64,000 nucleotides of DNA, from positions 372,001-436,000 of the forward strand of contig NZ_JAYKOT010000003.1 of assembly GCF_035481615.1 (NCBI RefSeq), given 5' to 3'. Shown here piece by piece: positions 63,997 through 64,000 of the stretch. Made by a program: the position numbers and the translations under genes. Below the pieces are notes generated by a model. The model saw nothing but the letters and a program-made list of their open reading frames with translations, was not told the DNA's origin and made no database searches. Position 1 is the first letter of the stretch, and every line of letters starts with the position of its first letter. This stretch comes from Citroniella saccharovorans (GTDB taxonomy: Bacteria; Bacillota; Clostridia; Tissierellales; Peptoniphilaceae).

Positions 63997-64000
63997 AATA

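Overview
The window is AT-rich, uses standard bacterial signals (strong Shine-Dalgarno sites, TTGACA/TATAAT promoters, Rho-independent terminators) and has gene families typical of anaerobic low-GC Gram-positive bacteria. Gene content and codon use suggest a Clostridia/Tissierellia-type commensal, such as the Peptoniphilaceae (Anaerococcus/Peptoniphilus group). That placement is an inference, because the window has no rRNA or other marker gene.

Layout. (1) 1-4443: a one-direction operon with a membrane protein, a SAM methyltransferase, an L-2-amino-thiazoline-4-carboxylate hydrolase-like protein, two alpha/beta hydrolases (one with an in-frame TGA) and a second membrane protein. (2) 4456-5121: the C-terminal relic of a large serine recombinase. 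(3) 5539-9246: a complete arsenic operon arsR-arsD-arsA-acr3 with a consensus promoter, a palindromic operator and a terminator. (4) 9250-17202: two group II introns, one complete and one truncated, each sitting directly behind a terminator hairpin. They flank an ABC exporter pair and a NarL-type two-component system. (5) 17203-20074: a structured intron-like scrap, an MBL-fold hydrolase and an acyltransferase-like hydrolase. (6) 20368-25327: a ruined defence island, with an hsdM relic fused in frame to a KAP ATPase, followed by qatB, qatC and qatD. Only qatD is intact. (7) 25335-27431: a relaxase relic, a decayed RiPP-like locus (peptide plus leader-binding-domain protein) behind a strong promoter and a palindrome, and a decayed feoA-feoA-feoB operon. 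(8) 27446-36656: an FTR1/P19 iron-uptake operon (DUF4418, ABC ATPase, FTR1, P19 lipoprotein, DUF2318 protein, two FtsX-type permeases, ABC ATPase, FMN-binding lipoprotein, broken third permease). (9) 37630-49250: an accessory region with IS256, IS3 and IS30 relics, two scraps of the 3' end of an rlmD/rumA-like gene, a 1049-aa SF1 helicase, an Abi_2 HEPN protein with a small upstream RNA, a small kinase, a Nudix hydrolase, a GNAT enzyme, a GIY-YIG protein and one intact IS30. (10) 49304-63996: more core-like content, with two membrane sensor kinases and a response regulator, an SPFH/SHOCT protein with its zinc-ribbon partner, lipoprotein and small membrane genes, a beta-lactamase-family serine hydrolase, xpt and a GNAT enzyme.

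The dominant theme is accretion and decay. Defence, mobile-element and metal-uptake modules have been inserted and many are broken by single nonsense codons or by indels, often in homopolymer runs. The systems that look functional are the ars operon, most of the FTR1/P19 iron importer, the Abi_2 protein with its RNA, the helicase, and the 49-63 kb block. No CRISPR array, tRNA or rRNA was seen.
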